Shown piece by piece: positions 4,986 through 5,066 of a DNA stretch of 5,066 bases. The stretch comes from JBBQTU01 sp038213005 (GTDB lineage Bacteria; Planctomycetota; Phycisphaerae; Tepidisphaerales; Tepidisphaeraceae), in the NCBI GenBank assembly GCA_038213005.1, contig JBBQTU010000264.1, forward strand, positions 1 to 5,066. The letters are read 5' to 3'. A program made the translations under genes and the position numbers. Position 1 is the stretch's first letter, and each line of letters opens with the position of its first letter. Below the pieces are notes generated by a model. The model was not told where the DNA came from, ran no database searches, and saw only the letters and a list, made by a program, of their open reading frames with translations.

Positions 4986-5066
4986 AGTGAGCGGCGTCCT
5001 CGCCCCCACAGGACCATCCTGCGCATCCACCGCAGATCACGGCCCGTGCGTCGGCCGCTGTCAACG
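4986..5066 (+). repeat. Dispersed repeat, direct copy 2, open at the window end
   Basis: This is the second direct copy, differing from the first at five positions, one of which (5006) breaks the outer hairpin stem. Homology continues to the last base of the window, so the right boundary of the repeat is unknown and the array may go on. Confidence 0.93.

Noticed and set aside
4788..5030. 80-residue minus-strand open frame
   Set aside because: It consists almost entirely of the repeat cluster, and its internal peptide similarity simply reflects the DNA repeats.

Overview
The window looks like a GC-rich environmental bacterium, most plausibly a planctomycete (Planctomycetota, perhaps Phycisphaerae-like). 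The reasons are a short secreted protein with a PEP-CTERM sorting signal, a tRNA gene without an encoded CCA end, long intergenic gaps full of hairpins and short dispersed repeats, and genes starting without an obvious Shine-Dalgarno. This placement is inferred from style, not from a database match.

Layout, left to right. Positions 1-216 are the end of a CRISPR array: three identical 37-bp repeats, three 34-bp spacers, and a window edge that falls inside a further repeat, so the array continues to the left. No cas gene is present. Positions 217-446 show no gene. A tRNA-Arg(ACG) gene lies on the minus strand at 478-551, with a terminator-like hairpin after it and a good promoter before it. Between that promoter and the next gene is a 159-bp imperfect palindrome (708-866), resembling a MITE or ERIC-type element. 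Positions 882-2621 (minus) encode glutamine-dependent NAD+ synthetase (NadE).

A 640-bp gene-free stretch follows. Its left half holds hairpins and an A/C-rich tract like repetitive intergenic DNA. Its right half has a promoter-like pair, nested direct repeats and a probable structured 5' leader for the plus-strand gene at 3262-3678. That gene encodes a 138-residue secreted PEP-CTERM protein of unknown function and ends in a very strong intrinsic terminator. The gene at 3771-4784 (plus) is epoxyqueuosine reductase (QueG), probably read from a leaderless mRNA starting with GTG. After QueG, positions 4807-5066 carry a repeat family: two direct copies 179 bp apart (76 of 81 bases identical) with an inverted partial copy between them, running off the right edge.

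The genes do not form one pathway. NadE (cofactor synthesis), QueG and tRNA-Arg (translation) are housekeeping functions in separate transcription units. The accessory content is the CRISPR end, the surface or secreted PEP-CTERM protein and three unrelated repeat types. I found no convincing complete new system. The best leads are the palindromic element, the structured leader of the PEP-CTERM gene and the repeat cluster after queG.
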